Source of the DNA: Vibrio sp. 99-70-13A1
GTDB lineage: Bacteria > Pseudomonadota > Gammaproteobacteria > Enterobacterales > Vibrionaceae
Length of the DNA: 64,000 nucleotides
Direction: 5' to 3'
Assembly (NCBI RefSeq): GCF_013114625.1
Contig: NZ_VTXD01000001.1
Span: 124,001 to 188,000 of the forward strand
A program made the translations under genes and the position numbers. Below, piece by piece: positions 1-7,957 of this stretch (position 1 is its first letter; each line of letters opens with the position of its first letter). The notes under the pieces were generated by a model that saw nothing but the letters and a program-made list of their open reading frames with translations, was not told where the DNA came from and did no database searches.

Positions 1-174
1 AAATATATGCCCAAGGCGACTTACTTAGAGCAAACAGAACGCTATTGGCATGAAACAATGGGGCTAATGTGGCAGAGATTACGTGACTGGATAGATCATC
101 AAGAAACGACCATCTCTGAAACAACCAACAATGCGGTAGATAAAGTATCAGAAGCTACTAACGAGCTTCTATAA
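1..174 (+). CDS. 3' end of a DUF218/ElyC-like envelope protein (partial)
   Basis: This is the last 57 codons of a gene that enters from the left edge and ends in TAA. The visible tail contains a pattern (proline, then YLEQTERYWHE, then GLMWQRLRDW) like the C-terminus of DUF218 proteins such as ElyC/YcbC and SanA. ElyC acts in envelope/undecaprenyl-phosphate metabolism. In vibrios an elyC-type gene lies next to torR, which agrees with the neighbour here. After the family-like part there is a polar tail rich in T, N and E. Only the C-terminus is visible, so the family call is tentative. A shared terminator follows. Confidence 0.5.
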   Translation, partial: KYMPKATYLEQTERYWHETMGLMWQRLRDWIDHQETTISETTNNAVDKVSEATNELL

Positions 175-234
175 CGGAGTACCAGAATACTTCGACCTTA
201 CTGGACCAAGCAAACGGCAACAAAATGAACTTAT

Positions 235-268
235 AAAAAAAGCCGAGGTAAACATACCTCGGCTTTTT
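235..268. terminator. Bidirectional intrinsic terminator between elyC-like gene and torR
   Basis: A 10-bp perfect stem (AGCCGAGGTA / TACCTCGGCT) with a 4-nt loop is flanked by a run of A on the left and T on the right, so it can end transcription from both converging genes. Confidence 0.9.
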
Positions 269-316
269 CATTTCGTCTTTGTGAAGCTTACGAATTATTG
301 TACAAACTAACCGAAA

Positions 317-1030
317 TTAGTCTCCAGCAAACATGTAACCTTCACCATGAACCGTCACAAAAATCTGTGGATTCTTAGGGTCAAATTCCATCTTAGCGCG
401 CATACGTCGAATCAAAACATCAATCGTGCGATCATTTGGCGCATCCACTCGGTGACTGATCATATTAAGAATGCGTTCACGGCTTAATACTTGGTTAGGG
501 AACGAAGATAAAGCCACTAATAGCTCATACTCTGCTTTCGTTAGCTTAACTGGCTCACCATTTTTACTTAACGCACGGCGTGGAATATCAAATGTCCATT
601 CTCCGAAACGTACAATAGTCTCATCTTCCGTCTCTTCAACCGCCAACGTGTTTGTCTTACGTGCAGCAGCAATACGCCATAATAAATTTTTCACTCGAAC
701 CAATAACTCGCGAAGTTCAAATGGTTTAGTAACATAATCATCAGCCCCCATTTCAAGGCCTACAATTTTGTCGATGCTATCCGTGCGTCCAGTGACTAAA
801 ATAATTCCAATGTCTGATTGACTGCGTAATTCGCGAGTTAGCATCAATCCATCTTCGCCTGGTAAGTTGATGTCTAACATAATCAGGTCAACGTTGTTTT
901 GAACCAACACTTCCCTCATCTGAGCGCCACTTTCAGCTTCGCTCACTGTGTAACCTTCATTCTGGAAATAACCTACCAGTTTACTTCGGGTTACCACATC
1001 ATCTTCAACGACTAATACGTGATAGCTCAT
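317..1030 (-). CDS. torR: TorR, OmpR-family response regulator of TMAO respiration
   Basis: 237-aa two-component response regulator. An N-terminal receiver domain (about residues 3-118) has the acidic pocket at D10-D11, the phospho-acceptor D53 in LDINLPGEDG, the conserved T in LVTGRTD and K in YVTKPFE. A C-terminal winged helix (about 140-235) ends in the OmpR-type RTIDVLIRRMRAK. Several stretches (GLMLTRELR, GIILVTGR, IVGLEMGADDYVTKPFELREL, read in pieces) match TorR much better than the related ArcA. The divergent neighbour is torD, which supports the call. TorR activates TMAO reductase genes when phosphorylated by TorS; no torS, torC or torA is in this window. Confidence 0.9.
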   Translation of the reverse strand: MSYHVLVVEDDVVTRSKLVGYFQNEGYTVSEAESGAQMREVLVQNNVDLIMLDINLPGEDGLMLTRELRSQSDIGIILVTGRTDSIDKIVGLEMGADDYVTKPFELRELLVRVKNLLWRIAAARKTNTLAVEETEDETIVRFGEWTFDIPRRALSKNGEPVKLTKAEYELLVALSSFPNQVLSRERILNMISHRVDAPNDRTIDVLIRRMRAKMEFDPKNPQIFVTVHGEGYMFAGD

Positions 1031-1266
1031 CTACACCACTTTTCTTATTTAATAGTTTCATTGACTATTCTATTCATAACTCGTAACAATTCTAGTCGCC
1101 AAGAAGATAAAAGCCAGAAACATGGTTTTTTTTTGATGCAAGACAAGCTAAAACCTTGCTATTTACCGCTCAGAGCAATTCAATATAGGCATTACGACTT
1201 AAGTTTAAGTCTGTTCACTGAATCTTAGCCGTTTTTGGCGTCACCTTATGAAGGTAGGAATAATTG
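1031..1266. promoter_or_regulatory. Divergent torR/torD promoter region with tor-box-like sites
   Basis: The 236-bp intergenic region between torR (minus) and torD (plus). It contains CTATTCATAA at 1070-1079 and CTGTTCACTG at 1211-1220, which resemble the decameric TorR binding box known from E. coli (CTGTTCATAT). I infer TorR may bind here, controlling itself and torD. The sites are imperfect and no -10/-35 pair is certain. Confidence 0.35.
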
Positions 1267-1914
1267 ATGAAAGAAATGAAAGCGTTCAACGAGAAGAGAG
1301 CTGAAATTTACTGGTGGCTTTCAAGCTTATTCGCCAGAGAATTAACTGAATCAGAACTAGAGCACTATAAGTCTGTTGAAATTCGTTCATTTCTATCCGG
1401 GTTAGGCGAAAACGAAACACTAAAGCCAGCGATAGATAAACTCGTCGATGCCTTGAACCGTTCTCAGAATCGTGACGATGCTCAACTTGAACTTGCCGCT
1501 GACTTTTGTGACTTATTCTTAAAGTCAGATAAGTACGCTGCATTGCCTTATGCGTCTTTGTATATTGGTGATACGGGTCTATTAAATGGTCAACCTGCAA
1601 AAGATATGGAAACACTGATGGCTGAACATGGTGTTGGAGTTAATGCCGATCTGAATGAACCTGCTGACCATATTGCAATTGAACTCGATTTTCTTGGAAA
1701 TCTAATCATCCGTTCGAATGAATTAGGGAGCGATGATGAGCTTGAAAGTAGCTTCCTTGAACAAAAGCAGTTCATCGAAAAACACCTGCTTACTTGGATA
1801 CCAAGATTCCAAGCAAAGTGTACAGAATTCGATAAATTTGGCTTCTATGCAAGTGTTGCAACATTGCTAGTAGCCTTTTGTAAACTTGATCAAGAGTACT
1901 TGAGCGGCGAATAA
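1267..1914 (+). CDS. torD: TorD, TMAO reductase maturation chaperone
   Basis: 215-aa cytoplasmic chaperone of the TorD/DmsD family, which binds the twin-arginine signal and core of TorA and helps load its molybdenum cofactor. The all-alpha family is visible in the N-terminal [17 protein letters not shown] segment, the conserved [15 protein letters not shown] region near residues 95-112 and [16 protein letters not shown] near 136-152, the latter being the family hallmark. I chose the ATG at 1267, preceded by AAGG/AGGA at good spacing; a TTG one codon upstream is also possible. It is divergent from torR and followed by a long structured intergenic region. Confidence 0.9.
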   Translation: MKEMKAFNEKRAEIYWWLSSLFARELTESELEHYKSVEIRSFLSGLGENETLKPAIDKLVDALNRSQNRDDAQLELAADFCDLFLKSDKYAALPYASLYIGDTGLLNGQPAKDMETLMAEHGVGVNADLNEPADHIAIELDFLGNLIIRSNELGSDDELESSFLEQKQFIEKHLLTWIPRFQAKCTEFDKFGFYASVATLLVAFCKLDQEYLSGE

Positions 1915-2173
1915 AGCAATATTCTAGTATTGATAGAATATTTAGATGTAAATGTGACAATTCACCCATAATTATGGGTGAATGTTATTGCGGTCATTTT
2001 CCAGTCAGTCTAAAATTGTGACCGCAAACGATAAAATATGAAACACCTTCAAAATGTTGTGCTTTACTGATCATGAGCATTTTGAAATTGAAAACAAGCC
2101 GCTCTGATTAGCGGTTTTTTGTTTTTTAGCACTTTAATACCATTAGAAAAACTTAACCAGTGCTCTCACTCTG
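1915..2173 (+). other. Structured intergenic region with palindromes; possible sRNA
   Basis: No gene was found here. The stretch contains a perfect 24-nt palindrome at 1960-1983 (core ACCCATAATTATGGGT), an inverted repeat of TTGCGGTCA at 1988-1996 with TGACCGCAA at 2019-2027, and another of TTCAAAATG at 2048-2056 with CATTTTGAA at 2078-2086. It ends in a strong terminator at 2096-2127. A half PurR-box-like CGCAAACG lies at 2023-2030. The pattern fits operators plus a short non-coding transcript, but it could be only the torD 3' untranslated region. Confidence 0.35.
2096..2127 (+). terminator. Intrinsic terminator downstream of torD
   Basis: CCGCT (2099-2103), a 6-nt loop, then AGCGG (2110-2114), followed by six T, a G and six more T. 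Confidence 0.8.
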
Positions 2174-2218
2174 GTAGCTTTACGGCTACTTTGCTGCCCT
2201 ACTCTCTAGTAAAGTAGC
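2174..2218 (+). promoter_or_regulatory. purR 5' leader with two mutually exclusive hairpins
   Basis: GTAGC at 2174-2178 can pair with GCTAC at 2185-2189. That same GCTAC, extended to GCTACTTT (2185-2192), can instead pair with AAAGTAGC at 2211-2218, which is followed by TTTT. The two folds share one strand and exclude each other, as in attenuators. It sits just ahead of the purR ribosome binding site. Function is inferred only. Confidence 0.35.
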
Positions 2219-2236
2219 TTTTAACAGGATAAAACC

Positions 2237-3241
2237 ATGGCCACTATAAAAGATGTTGCTCGCTTAGCCGGCGTATCAACAACAACCGTTTCTCATGTCA
2301 TCAATAAAACTCGCTTTGTTGCAGAAGCGACTCAAGAAAAAGTAAATAAAGCTGTTGATGAATTAAACTACGCACCTAGTGCTGTTGCTCGTAGCTTAAA
2401 ATGTAATACGACACGTACTATCGGTATGCTAGTTACTCAATCCACCAACTTATTCTTCTCTGAAGTAATTGATGGCGTAGAGAGCTACTGCTACCGCCAA
2501 GGTTACACTTTGATCCTTTGTAATACTGGTGGTATTTACGAGAAACAACGCGACTACATTCGCATGCTGGCTGAAAAACGCGTAGATGGCATTTTGGTTA
2601 TGTGTTCAGATCTAACAGAAGAACTTCGTGGAATGTTAGATCGACACGCAGATATTCCTAAAGTAGTGATGGATTGGGGACCTGAAAGCTCGCAAGCCGA
2701 TAAGATCATCGATAACTCAGAAGAAGGCGGCTACTTAGCGACAAAATATCTTGTTGAAAAAGGGCACACTAAAATTGCTTGTTTAAGCGGTCATTTAGAT
2801 AAAGCAGCTTGTACTGAACGTATCGCGGGCTACCGTCGAGCACTAAATGAAGCAAAAATTGAATTGAATGATGACCTAATCATTGAAGGCAACTTTGAAT
2901 GTGATACTGCCGTAATTGCAGCAGACAAAATTGTAGCGATGGAAGACCGCCCAACAGCAGTATTCTGTTTTAACGATACAATGGCACTTGGTCTAATGAG
3001 CCGACTACAACAAAGTGGTCTTAAAATCCCAGATGATATTTCGGTTATTGGTTATGACAACATTGAGTTGGCTGAGTACTTCTCTCCGCCACTCACTACC
3101 GTCCACCAACCTAAGCGTCGTGTTGGTAAAAACGCTTTCGAAATATTACTTGAGCGTATTAAAGACAAAGATCATGAAAAACGGGTTTTCGAAATGCACC
3201 CAGAGATAGTGGAACGAAGCACAGTTAAATCTCTGAAATAA
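2237..3241 (+). CDS. purR: PurR, purine-nucleotide synthesis repressor
   Basis: 334-aa LacI/GalR-family repressor that binds DNA with hypoxanthine or guanine as corepressor and represses de novo purine genes. The N-terminus [19 protein letters not shown] is the PurR helix-turn-helix, followed by the hinge helix PSAVARSLK (about residues 48-56). The periplasmic-binding-protein-like effector domain keeps PurR signatures such as [17 protein letters not shown] and [16 protein letters not shown]. coli PurR is 341 aa. AGGA lies about 9 nt before the ATG. It is followed by its own terminator and appears monocistronic. Confidence 0.93.
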   Translation: MATIKDVARLAGVSTTTVSHVINKTRFVAEATQEKVNKAVDELNYAPSAVARSLKCNTTRTIGMLVTQSTNLFFSEVIDGVESYCYRQGYTLILCNTGGIYEKQRDYIRMLAEKRVDGILVMCSDLTEELRGMLDRHADIPKVVMDWGPESSQADKIIDNSEEGGYLATKYLVEKGHTKIACLSGHLDKAACTERIAGYRRALNEAKIELNDDLIIEGNFECDTAVIAADKIVAMEDRPTAVFCFNDTMALGLMSRLQQSGLKIPDDISVIGYDNIELAEYFSPPLTTVHQPKRRVGKNAFEILLERIKDKDHEKRVFEMHPEIVERSTVKSLK

Positions 3242-3253
3242 AGAACATTCATA

Positions 3254-3280
3254 AAGCGCACATAAAGGTGCGCTTTTTTA
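3254..3280 (+). terminator. purR terminator
   Basis: GCGCAC (3256-3261), 6-nt loop, GTGCGC (3268-3273), then six T. Confidence 0.88.
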
Positions 3281-3394
3281 CAAATCAAACAAATGCACTT
3301 AGTTACACATTACGACTATCATTTACTGAATGAATATCACACTTTAAAAATTCAAATGTGAGCTTTGTTCAACAAAATACTTATTCTGTCAAAA

Positions 3395-3482
3395 GTCACG
3401 CACAGGGCAAACCACTTTAAAGAGTGAGACGCAAAGCCTCCGGCCTAAGCCTTTATTGGTATGGTAGCGGGGTTGCCGATGG
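3395..3482 (+). ncRNA. Cyclic-di-GMP-I (GEMM-I) riboswitch ahead of tfoY
   Basis: The aptamer is recognised by its conserved blocks in order: CACGCACAGGGCAAACC (3397-3413), a GAGTGAGACGCAAAGCC block near 3422-3438, CCGGCCTAAGCC, and GGTAGCGGGGTTGCCGATGG (3463-3482). These match the Vibrio cholerae Vc2 class, known to sit upstream of tfoY. Between aptamer and start codon, TCTCGG (3536-3541) is complementary to CCGAGA (3574-3579). The latter contains the likely Shine-Dalgarno GAGA, so translation may be gated by exposing or hiding it. A second small hairpin, TAGCAA/TTGCTA, lies at 3517-3532. Confidence 0.95.
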
Positions 3483-3587
3483 CAAAATGAAAGATTTACC
3501 GCTAACTGACATATTATAGCAACATTTTGCTACTCTCTCGGACCTGCTTATTTGGTGGCATAATTCAAATACACCGAGATAAATAAC

Positions 3588-4178
3588 ATGGATAAACCAG
3601 TACTAAAGGACTCGATGAAGTTATTTGAGTCCCTAGGAAAAATAAAATCGCGTTCAATGTTTGGTGGATTCGGCCTATTTGCTGACGAAACTATGTTCGC
3701 GTTAGTTGTGAATGATCAACTACACATTAGAGCTGATAAAAACTCTGCGGATCAATTCAAACAACAAGGGTTTCAACCGTACGTCTACAAAAAACGAGGG
3801 TTTCCTGTTGTTACTAAGTACTTCGCTCTTCCTGATAACATTTTGCAAGATCAGCAACAAACTCTCAATTTAGCAGAAGTTTCCCTAAACTTTGCAAAAG
3901 ACGAGAAGAAGGAACAATCTTCAGCAAAGCCTGATCGTTTGAAGGATCTCCCAAACCTTCGTCTTGCTACTGAAAGAATGCTTAAAAAAGCTGGTATTGA
4001 TTCAGTTGAAAGGCTGTATGAATTTGGCTCTGTGAACGCTTACAACGCTATTAGACAGTCTCATTCATCAGATGTAAGTCTTGAGTTGTTATGGGCATTA
4101 GAGGGCGCTATAAAGGGCATGCACTGGTCTGTTATTCCTCAACAGCGACGAGAAGAGCTCATCAGCCGTATTAATTAA
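3588..4178 (+). CDS. tfoY: TfoY (TfoX/Sxy-family regulator)
   Basis: 196-aa regulator with a TfoX N-terminal domain (about residues 8-100, including [19 protein letters not shown]) and a TfoX C-terminal helix-hairpin-helix-like domain (about 118-195, including [17 protein letters not shown] and [11 protein letters not shown]). The GEMM-I riboswitch upstream identifies it as TfoY rather than the competence regulator TfoX. In V. cholerae TfoY drives type VI secretion and motility and responds to c-di-GMP. SD-like GAGAT lies 7 nt before the ATG inside the riboswitch expression platform. A terminator follows at 4201-4230. Confidence 0.92.
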   Translation: MDKPVLKDSMKLFESLGKIKSRSMFGGFGLFADETMFALVVNDQLHIRADKNSADQFKQQGFQPYVYKKRGFPVVTKYFALPDNILQDQQQTLNLAEVSLNFAKDEKKEQSSAKPDRLKDLPNLRLATERMLKKAGIDSVERLYEFGSVNAYNAIRQSHSSDVSLELLWALEGAIKGMHWSVIPQQRREELISRIN

Positions 4179-4200
4179 GTTAATTATTCACTTTCACACC

Positions 4201-4230
4201 AAAAAGCCACATTCTTTGTGGCTTTTTTTA
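4201..4230 (+). terminator. tfoY terminator
   Basis: AAAAAGCCACA, short loop, then TGTGGC followed by a seven-T run. Confidence 0.88.
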
Positions 4231-4307
4231 TTTTCATTGAAAGTTAATTGCTTGATTCCCTGTCTAACTATAATAATGAGATGAAGTGACATTTAGAGGA
4301 AGTATTC

Positions 4308-4988
4308 ATGAGTAAAAAATTAATTTTAGGAATCGTACTACTGGCAACCATCATCATACTCGGTGTCAATTTTGGTCAGTATTTAACGTTAGAGAATGCT
4401 AAAGCTCAGCAAGAGTTATTAAATAACTATATTGAAAGTAACTTCATACTGGCAGCTGCGATATATTTCATTGTTTACGTCATGATTACCGCTTTTTCAA
4501 TCCCTGGAGCAGCGGTAGTAACTTTATTAGGGGCTGCCTTGTTCGGCTTTTGGGCAAGCCTAGTCTTGGTTTCATTCGCCAGCACCATCGGCGCGACATT
4601 AGCTTTTCTAAGTAGCCGATTTTTGTTACGAGATTGGGTACAAAGTAAATTTGGAGACAAACTGGCAACCATTAATCAAGGTGTTGAAAAAGATGGCGCG
4701 TTTTACTTATTTTCACTTCGCTTAATACCCGTATTTCCATTCTTCTTAATTAACTTATTGATGGGACTCACTCCTATCTCTATCTCTCGATACTACCTAA
4801 CAAGCCAACTAGGTATGCTTCCTGGTACTGCTGTCTACTTAAACGCAGGTACACAACTTGCGGAAATTGACTCATTATCAGGAATTGTTTCACCTTCTGT
4901 TTTGCTGTCATTTGCATTGCTTGGTTTATTCCCAATTGTGGCAAAATGGGCAATGGCTAAATTTCGTTCAGGTCCGGTGGCTGAATAA
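4308..4988 (+). CDS. TVP38/TMEM64 (DedA-like, SNARE-associated) membrane protein
   Basis: 226-aa integral membrane protein. Hydrophobic segments are near residues 4-24, 46-70, 78-102, 135-160 and 190-215. The family core is present: PGAAVVTLLGAALFG in the first re-entrant region and RLIPVFPFFLINLLMG with a later GTAVYLNAGT in the second. DedA/VTT proteins are linked to lipid scrambling and membrane homeostasis; the substrate of this one is unknown. AGGA lies 7 nt before the ATG. Its stop overlaps the next start (TAATG at 4986-4990), so the two genes are probably translationally coupled. Confidence 0.85.
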   Translation: MSKKLILGIVLLATIIILGVNFGQYLTLENAKAQQELLNNYIESNFILAAAIYFIVYVMITAFSIPGAAVVTLLGAALFGFWASLVLVSFASTIGATLAFLSSRFLLRDWVQSKFGDKLATINQGVEKDGAFYLFSLRLIPVFPFFLINLLMGLTPISISRYYLTSQLGMLPGTAVYLNAGTQLAEIDSLSGIVSPSVLLSFALLGLFPIVAKWAMAKFRSGPVAE

Positions 4989-5308
4989 TGAAAATTTTTA
5001 TCGCGAACAATCCTGCTGAGGCCCACATCGTATGTGGTCTTCTGCAAAGTGAAAATGTGGAATGTGAAGTAAGAGGTGAAGGTCTATTTGGGCTAAAAGG
5101 TGAACTCCCCTTTACCGAAGAAACTGACCCATACGTTTGGCTACCAAACACTGAGTACGCATCTAAAGCTAAAGTTATTGTTGAAGAGTACCGGTTGCAA
5201 CAGACATCAAGACAATTTGAAGAATGGGTATGCGATAGCTGTGACGAAAATAATGAGCCACAGTTCGGATCTTGCTGGCAATGTGGTGCACTGTCACCAC
5301 AGGGATAA
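4988..5308 (+). CDS. DUF2007-type protein with C-terminal zinc ribbon
   Basis: 106-aa protein. The first 70 residues (KIFIANNPAEAHIVCGLLQSENV, read as the start of the fold, and VWLPNTEYASKAKVIVEEY) match the small PII-like DUF2007 'signal transducing' fold. Residues about 82-101 form a C-x2-C ... C-x2-C zinc ribbon (VCDSCDENNE and CWQCG). The role is unknown. Coupling to the upstream TVP38-like membrane protein by a TAATG overlap suggests they act together. Confidence 0.75.
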   Translation: MKIFIANNPAEAHIVCGLLQSENVECEVRGEGLFGLKGELPFTEETDPYVWLPNTEYASKAKVIVEEYRLQQTSRQFEEWVCDSCDENNEPQFGSCWQCGALSPQG

Positions 5309-5420
5309 AATTAACGTCAGACTCTCAAGAAAACTTTCGAATTAGAAGCTCTGAACTGAAGTTTCGCACTCTACACTTCCTTTCGCTTACATATCTCAGG
5401 AAACCGATAATAATATATTG

Positions 5421-5450
5421 AAGCAAATAGCCCCTAAGCTATTTGCTTTT
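5421..5450. terminator. Terminator between DUF2007 gene and hydrolase gene
   Basis: GCAAATAG (5423-5430), 8-nt loop, CTATTTGC (5439-5446), then TTTT on the plus strand. It overlaps the last codons of the minus-strand hydrolase. The T tail is short, so efficiency is uncertain. Confidence 0.6.
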
Positions 5451-6231
5451 GTATAAAGGCAATAGAACGCTTGTTGAACTCATCAGGTTGCTCAACATTA
5501 CATACATGTCCACAATTTGGTATTTCCACAAGTTCACTTGCCTTATGCGCCTCAACCATTTCTTTAACCGGCTGAATAAACATATAGTCTCGCTCACCCA
5601 TCAAATACAATGTTGGGATCGGTAACTCGCGATCTTTAAAGTACTTCATTATAGGGTTTACATCCGCAGTTAGGATGAACCAACGCTTAAACTCTTTTTG
5701 ACAGAGTTTCTTAGCTTCCCTAATAAATAAATGTCGTGATTCTTTTTGACTTTTCTGCGGCATCACTACATAAGCAAATAAGCTGTATAGCCACATGTAA
5801 GGGATAAAATGCTTACTCAGGTTACCGAGCTTAATCAAAATCTGCGATCGAGTATTAAGACGGGTTACAGCTCCTCCTAGAACCATAGAACGAACTCTAC
5901 TTGCCGCGATTTCAGCGACATTACGTACAATAATCGTCCCTAATGACATTCCCACAAAGTGAGCGGACCGAATTTTTAAATGATCAAGCACCTTCAAAAT
6001 ATCAAGCGTTACAGCTTTGAAGGTATATCGGTTAGCTATCAGCTCTTTTAACAAAGCATTAGATTTACCATGTCCACGTAAGTCGATTAACAGTAAATTA
6101 AAGTGCTCTTTGTAAGCTTTTATTTGCTTGAACCAAATAGATGAACTGCCACCAGCTCCATGCACAAAGACCACCCACTCATCGCTGGTCGGGTGTGTGA
6201 ATGTTTTATGGAATAATAAAGTCTCTGACAT
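5434..6231 (-). CDS. Alpha/beta-hydrolase family protein
   Basis: 265-aa soluble hydrolase. The oxyanion loop is HGAGG (residues 24-28) and the nucleophile elbow is GMSLG with Ser96. The acid is probably Asp215 in MGERDYMF and the base His242 in NCGHVCN. All three catalytic positions are present, so it should be active, probably as an esterase or lyase. The substrate cannot be read from the sequence. It is transcribed alone toward the DUF2007 gene, with about 270 bp to glgA upstream. Confidence 0.85.
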   Translation of the reverse strand: MSETLLFHKTFTHPTSDEWVVFVHGAGGSSSIWFKQIKAYKEHFNLLLIDLRGHGKSNALLKELIANRYTFKAVTLDILKVLDHLKIRSAHFVGMSLGTIIVRNVAEIAASRVRSMVLGGAVTRLNTRSQILIKLGNLSKHFIPYMWLYSLFAYVVMPQKSQKESRHLFIREAKKLCQKEFKRWFILTADVNPIMKYFKDRELPIPTLYLMGERDYMFIQPVKEMVEAHKASELVEIPNCGHVCNVEQPDEFNKRSIAFIQKQIA

Positions 6232-6431
6232 ATCCTTCGCTTAAATTACTAAAATTATCGTTATGCTCATATTGAGCTTTAAGGGCGCTAGGCTAGCACG
6301 CTATTAAACGGGTTAAGTGATGACAATGTCAATCATATCATTAGTTAAATGAATGAATCCGCACTTCATTACTATTAAAAACTAGCTATTTATCAAGCTG
6401 TTTGTAATCTTCCGCTATCAGATCTGACCAC

Positions 6432-6457
6432 AAAAAAAGCGCTCTATTAAAGAGCGC
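6432..6457 (-). terminator. glgCA operon terminator
   Basis: On the minus strand GCGCTCT pairs with AGAGCGC around a 5-nt loop, followed by seven T (A run at 6432-6438). Confidence 0.88.
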
Positions 6458-6499
6458 CTTAGTTATTCACTATGCTATAAAAAGCCAACAATCAGAAAA

Positions 6500-7957
6500 T
6501 CAAAATGCAGTTCTATACATTTCTAGATATTCTTCTGCGGCATGTTCCCAGCTAAAGTTTTGCTGCATTGCATAAAGCTGAACACGCTTGATTTCTTGAG
6601 GGTTTTGAGCATAAAGCAATAATGAACGGTGAAGAACGTTAAGCAGTGCTGCTGACGTTGGTTCATTGAACGCAAAGCCTGTGGCTACTTCAGGGTTTTC
6701 ATCATAATCATTAACACTGTCTTTCAACCCACCAACACTGCGCACAATTGGAAGCGTTCCGTAAGCCATGCTATATATTTGGTTCAAACCGCACGGCTCA
6801 AATTCAGAAGGCATTAAGAAAAAGTCCGAACCAGCTTCAACCAAATGAGCAAACTTGTTGCTGTAGGCTTCAATGAAAGAAAACTTATCTGAGTGCTTCG
6901 CTTCCAACTCTTTTAATTGACTCGCCAGAACAGGGTCACCCGTACCAACAATGACAATTTGTAGATCATTTTTCAAAAATTGCTCTACGATTGGCAGTAA
7001 ATAGTGAACACCTTTTTGATGAGTTAAGCGACAAACCATGCCATACACTGCGCAGTTTTTTACAGGTAAGCCAACTTCTTCTTGTAGTTGTTGCTTACAA
7101 GCTGACTTTCCTCGAACCATACTATGCTGTGTTGCTTTGAACTTACGAGGTAGAAACTCATCTGTTTCAGGGTTCCAAGCGCTGTAGTCACAACCGTTAA
7201 GAATGCCAAATAAATCATCGGAACGATGCTGAAACTCATAAGCCATACCATGGCTGCCAAGTTCAGTTTTCAACTCTTCAGCGTATGTTGGGCTAACCGC
7301 ATTGATTTTGTCTGCACACAATACACCCGCTTTTAGCATAGTAACGTGAGTGTCACTCACTGCCGCTTCAGCGACATTATAGCTATGCATCTCTGGAAGG
7401 TTTTGCAATTCATCATAGGTAAATACACCTTTGAATACCGCATTATGAATTGAAATAACACTTCTAGTTCCAGCAAAGAATTCATGTTCCTGGTAACGAG
7501 ATTTCAGTAAGAATGGAACAAAACCTGTGTGCCAGTCATTTGCATGAATAATATCAGGCTGAAAGCCTAATTTAGGTAACATGTCTAAGCTAGCTGCACT
7601 GAAAAATGAAAACCGCTCACCATTATCACTGTAAGCTTGATTATTTTCTGCGTACATCTCAGGGCGGTCAAAGTACTTAGGGCAATCAATGCCAAAGACT
7701 TCAACGCCTTCAACATTTAGCTTCTTAACGCGATAAGCAGTATGAGGCCAATGATCTAATTCTGATTCCAGAATGACTTCGGCAGAATCAACATCAGATA
7801 TTTTGCTATATGCTGGGATACATACTCGTACATTTTGCTTGAGTGTTTGTAACGCTATAGGCAGTGCCTTGGCTACATCAGCCAAGCCACCACTTTTAAT
7901 CAAGCCTTCAACTTCAGACGCTACAAAAAGTATTGATAACGACTTAGTAGCCAACAC
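6500..7957 (-). CDS. glgA: GlgA, glycogen synthase (ADP-glucose)
   Basis: 485-aa GT5 glycosyltransferase that transfers glucose from ADP-glucose to the growing alpha-1,4-glucan. The N-terminal KSGGLADVAKALP loop carries the ADP-glucose-binding Lys (about residue 21). The C-terminal domain has the PSEFEPCGLNQIYSMAYGT nucleotide-sugar motif. The gene overlaps glgC by 14 nt. The first codon is not ATG: GTG at 7957 or TTG at 7954. AAAGGAG upstream is better spaced for the TTG, so the exact start is uncertain by one codon. Confidence 0.95.
   Translation of the reverse strand: MLATKSLSILFVASEVEGLIKSGGLADVAKALPIALQTLKQNVRVCIPAYSKISDVDSAEVILESELDHWPHTAYRVKKLNVEGVEVFGIDCPKYFDRPEMYAENNQAYSDNGERFSFFSAASLDMLPKLGFQPDIIHANDWHTGFVPFLLKSRYQEHEFFAGTRSVISIHNAVFKGVFTYDELQNLPEMHSYNVAEAAVSDTHVTMLKAGVLCADKINAVSPTYAEELKTELGSHGMAYEFQHRSDDLFGILNGCDYSAWNPETDEFLPRKFKATQHSMVRGKSACKQQLQEEVGLPVKNCAVYGMVCRLTHQKGVHYLLPIVEQFLKNDLQIVIVGTGDPVLASQLKELEAKHSDKFSFIEAYSNKFAHLVEAGSDFFLMPSEFEPCGLNQIYSMAYGTLPIVRSVGGLKDSVNDYDENPEVATGFAFNEPTSAALLNVLHRSLLLYAQNPQEIKRVQLYAMQQNFSWEHAAEEYLEMYRTAF

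Noticed and set aside
317..1030. ArcA as identity of the response regulator
   Set aside because: Length and receiver sequence fit ArcA loosely, but internal stretches and the torD neighbour fit TorR better.
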